Source: Oxalobacteraceae bacterium
GTDB lineage: Bacteria; Pseudomonadota; Gammaproteobacteria; Burkholderiales; Burkholderiaceae_D
Assembly: GCA_027490725.1 (NCBI GenBank)
Contig: JAIXXN010000078.1
Location: 1-64,000, forward strand
Direction: 5' to 3'
DNA length: 64,000 bases
Positions 63,724 through 64,000 of this stretch are shown here, piece after piece. Every line of letters starts with the position of its first letter. Position 1 is the stretch's first letter. Under the pieces are notes generated by a model. That model saw nothing but the letters and a program-made list of their open reading frames with translations. It was not told where the DNA came from and did no database searches. The position numbers were made by a program, and so were the translations under genes.

Positions 63724-64000
63724 ATGCAAGATCAAGCGAATAAACCGGCGGGCGTCCGCCAAGTGACCGTGCTGGGCGCTGGCGCCTGGGGCACGGCCGT
63801 TGCCATGGCGCTGGCCCAGCGTCACGATGTGTTGCTGTGGGGCCGCAATCAGGCCGCCATGGACGACATGGCGCAGGCGCGCGTCAACCAGCACTACCTG
63901 CCCGGCCAGCCGTTTCCCGCCGGACTCAAAGTCAGCGCCGATTTCGACGCCGCACTGGCCCACGTGGCCAGTGCGGACAGCCTGCTGATTGCCGCCTGCC
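63724..64000 (+). CDS. gpsA: glycerol-3-phosphate dehydrogenase [NAD(P)+], N-terminal part
   Basis: Only the first 92 codons are in the window. The NAD-binding motif VLGAGAWGTAVAMALAQ and the LLWGRN segment identify GpsA, which makes sn-glycerol-3-phosphate for phospholipids. GAGGTGGT precedes the ATG. The reading frame is open to the window edge, so the gene is cut by the window, not broken. Confidence 0.93.
   Translation, partial: MQDQANKPAGVRQVTVLGAGAWGTAVAMALAQRHDVLLWGRNQAAMDDMAQARVNQHYLPGQPFPAGLKVSADFDAALAHVASADSLLIAAC

Overview
This window looks like an ordinary chromosomal stretch of a GC-rich betaproteobacterium, most likely order Burkholderiales and probably family Oxalobacteraceae. 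The reasons are a SAH riboswitch ahead of ahcY, a small membrane protein and metF; a dksA-hslV-hslU run; a GspN-containing type II secretion operon; two tandem LpxL-type acyltransferases beside metK and dapF; and a rhodanese-grxC-secB-gpsA string. I cannot fix the genus from sequence alone. I see no insertion sequence, prophage, CRISPR array or rRNA operon.

Layout. Positions 1-207 carry tRNA-Gly and tRNA-Tyr on the minus strand behind a near-consensus promoter. Positions 413-5977 hold cyclic-di-GMP and chemotaxis genes: a MASE1-CHASE-PAS-GGDEF-EAL protein, a receiver-HD-GYP protein and CheW. Positions 6000-10659 hold a membrane-anchored J-domain protein, a MidA-type methyltransferase, a pteridine-reductase-like SDR with folB, and ttcA. 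Positions 10754-14165 hold two exported peptidases (M14 and a lipoprotein S41). Positions 14355-19863 form an arylpyruvate catabolic unit: indolepyruvate oxidoreductase and HPP dioxygenase, divergent from an Lrp/AsnC regulator with two inverted repeats between them. Positions 19876-25198 hold housekeeping genes (GNAT, cca, GST, lytic transglycosylase, 5-formyl-THF cyclo-ligase).

Positions 25231-29432 form the methyl cycle: ahcY, a small membrane protein and metF in one operon behind a canonical SAH riboswitch, and metK with its own terminator and a leader that shows mutually exclusive pairings over the start codon. Positions 29628-32279 hold two lipid A acyltransferase-like genes and dapF. 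A Sel1-repeat gene and a porin sit between dapF and DUF484-xerC. Positions 37244-41651 hold a COG0523 GTPase with a His-rich loop, a DksA with only one cysteine, hslVU behind a sigma-32-like promoter, and an XRE regulator.

Positions 41641-54935 (minus strand) are a type II secretion operon in the order gspG-H-I-J-K-L-M-N-D-E-F-C, followed 8 bp later by a patatin/BamA-like outer-membrane phospholipase. GspO is not here. Positions 55119-61714 (minus strand) form gpmA-envC-ctpA-moeB-amidohydrolase. Positions 61823-64000 hold rhodanese, grxC, secB, an SH3-domain exported protein and the start of gpsA.

I found no obviously novel multi-gene defence or mobile system. The most interesting unexplained signals are regulatory: the metK leader, the phased repeats upstream of the J-domain gene and of the T2SS operon, the Lrp operators, and the DksA/COG0523 pairing. 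Several genes use TTG or GTG starts supported by Shine-Dalgarno position.
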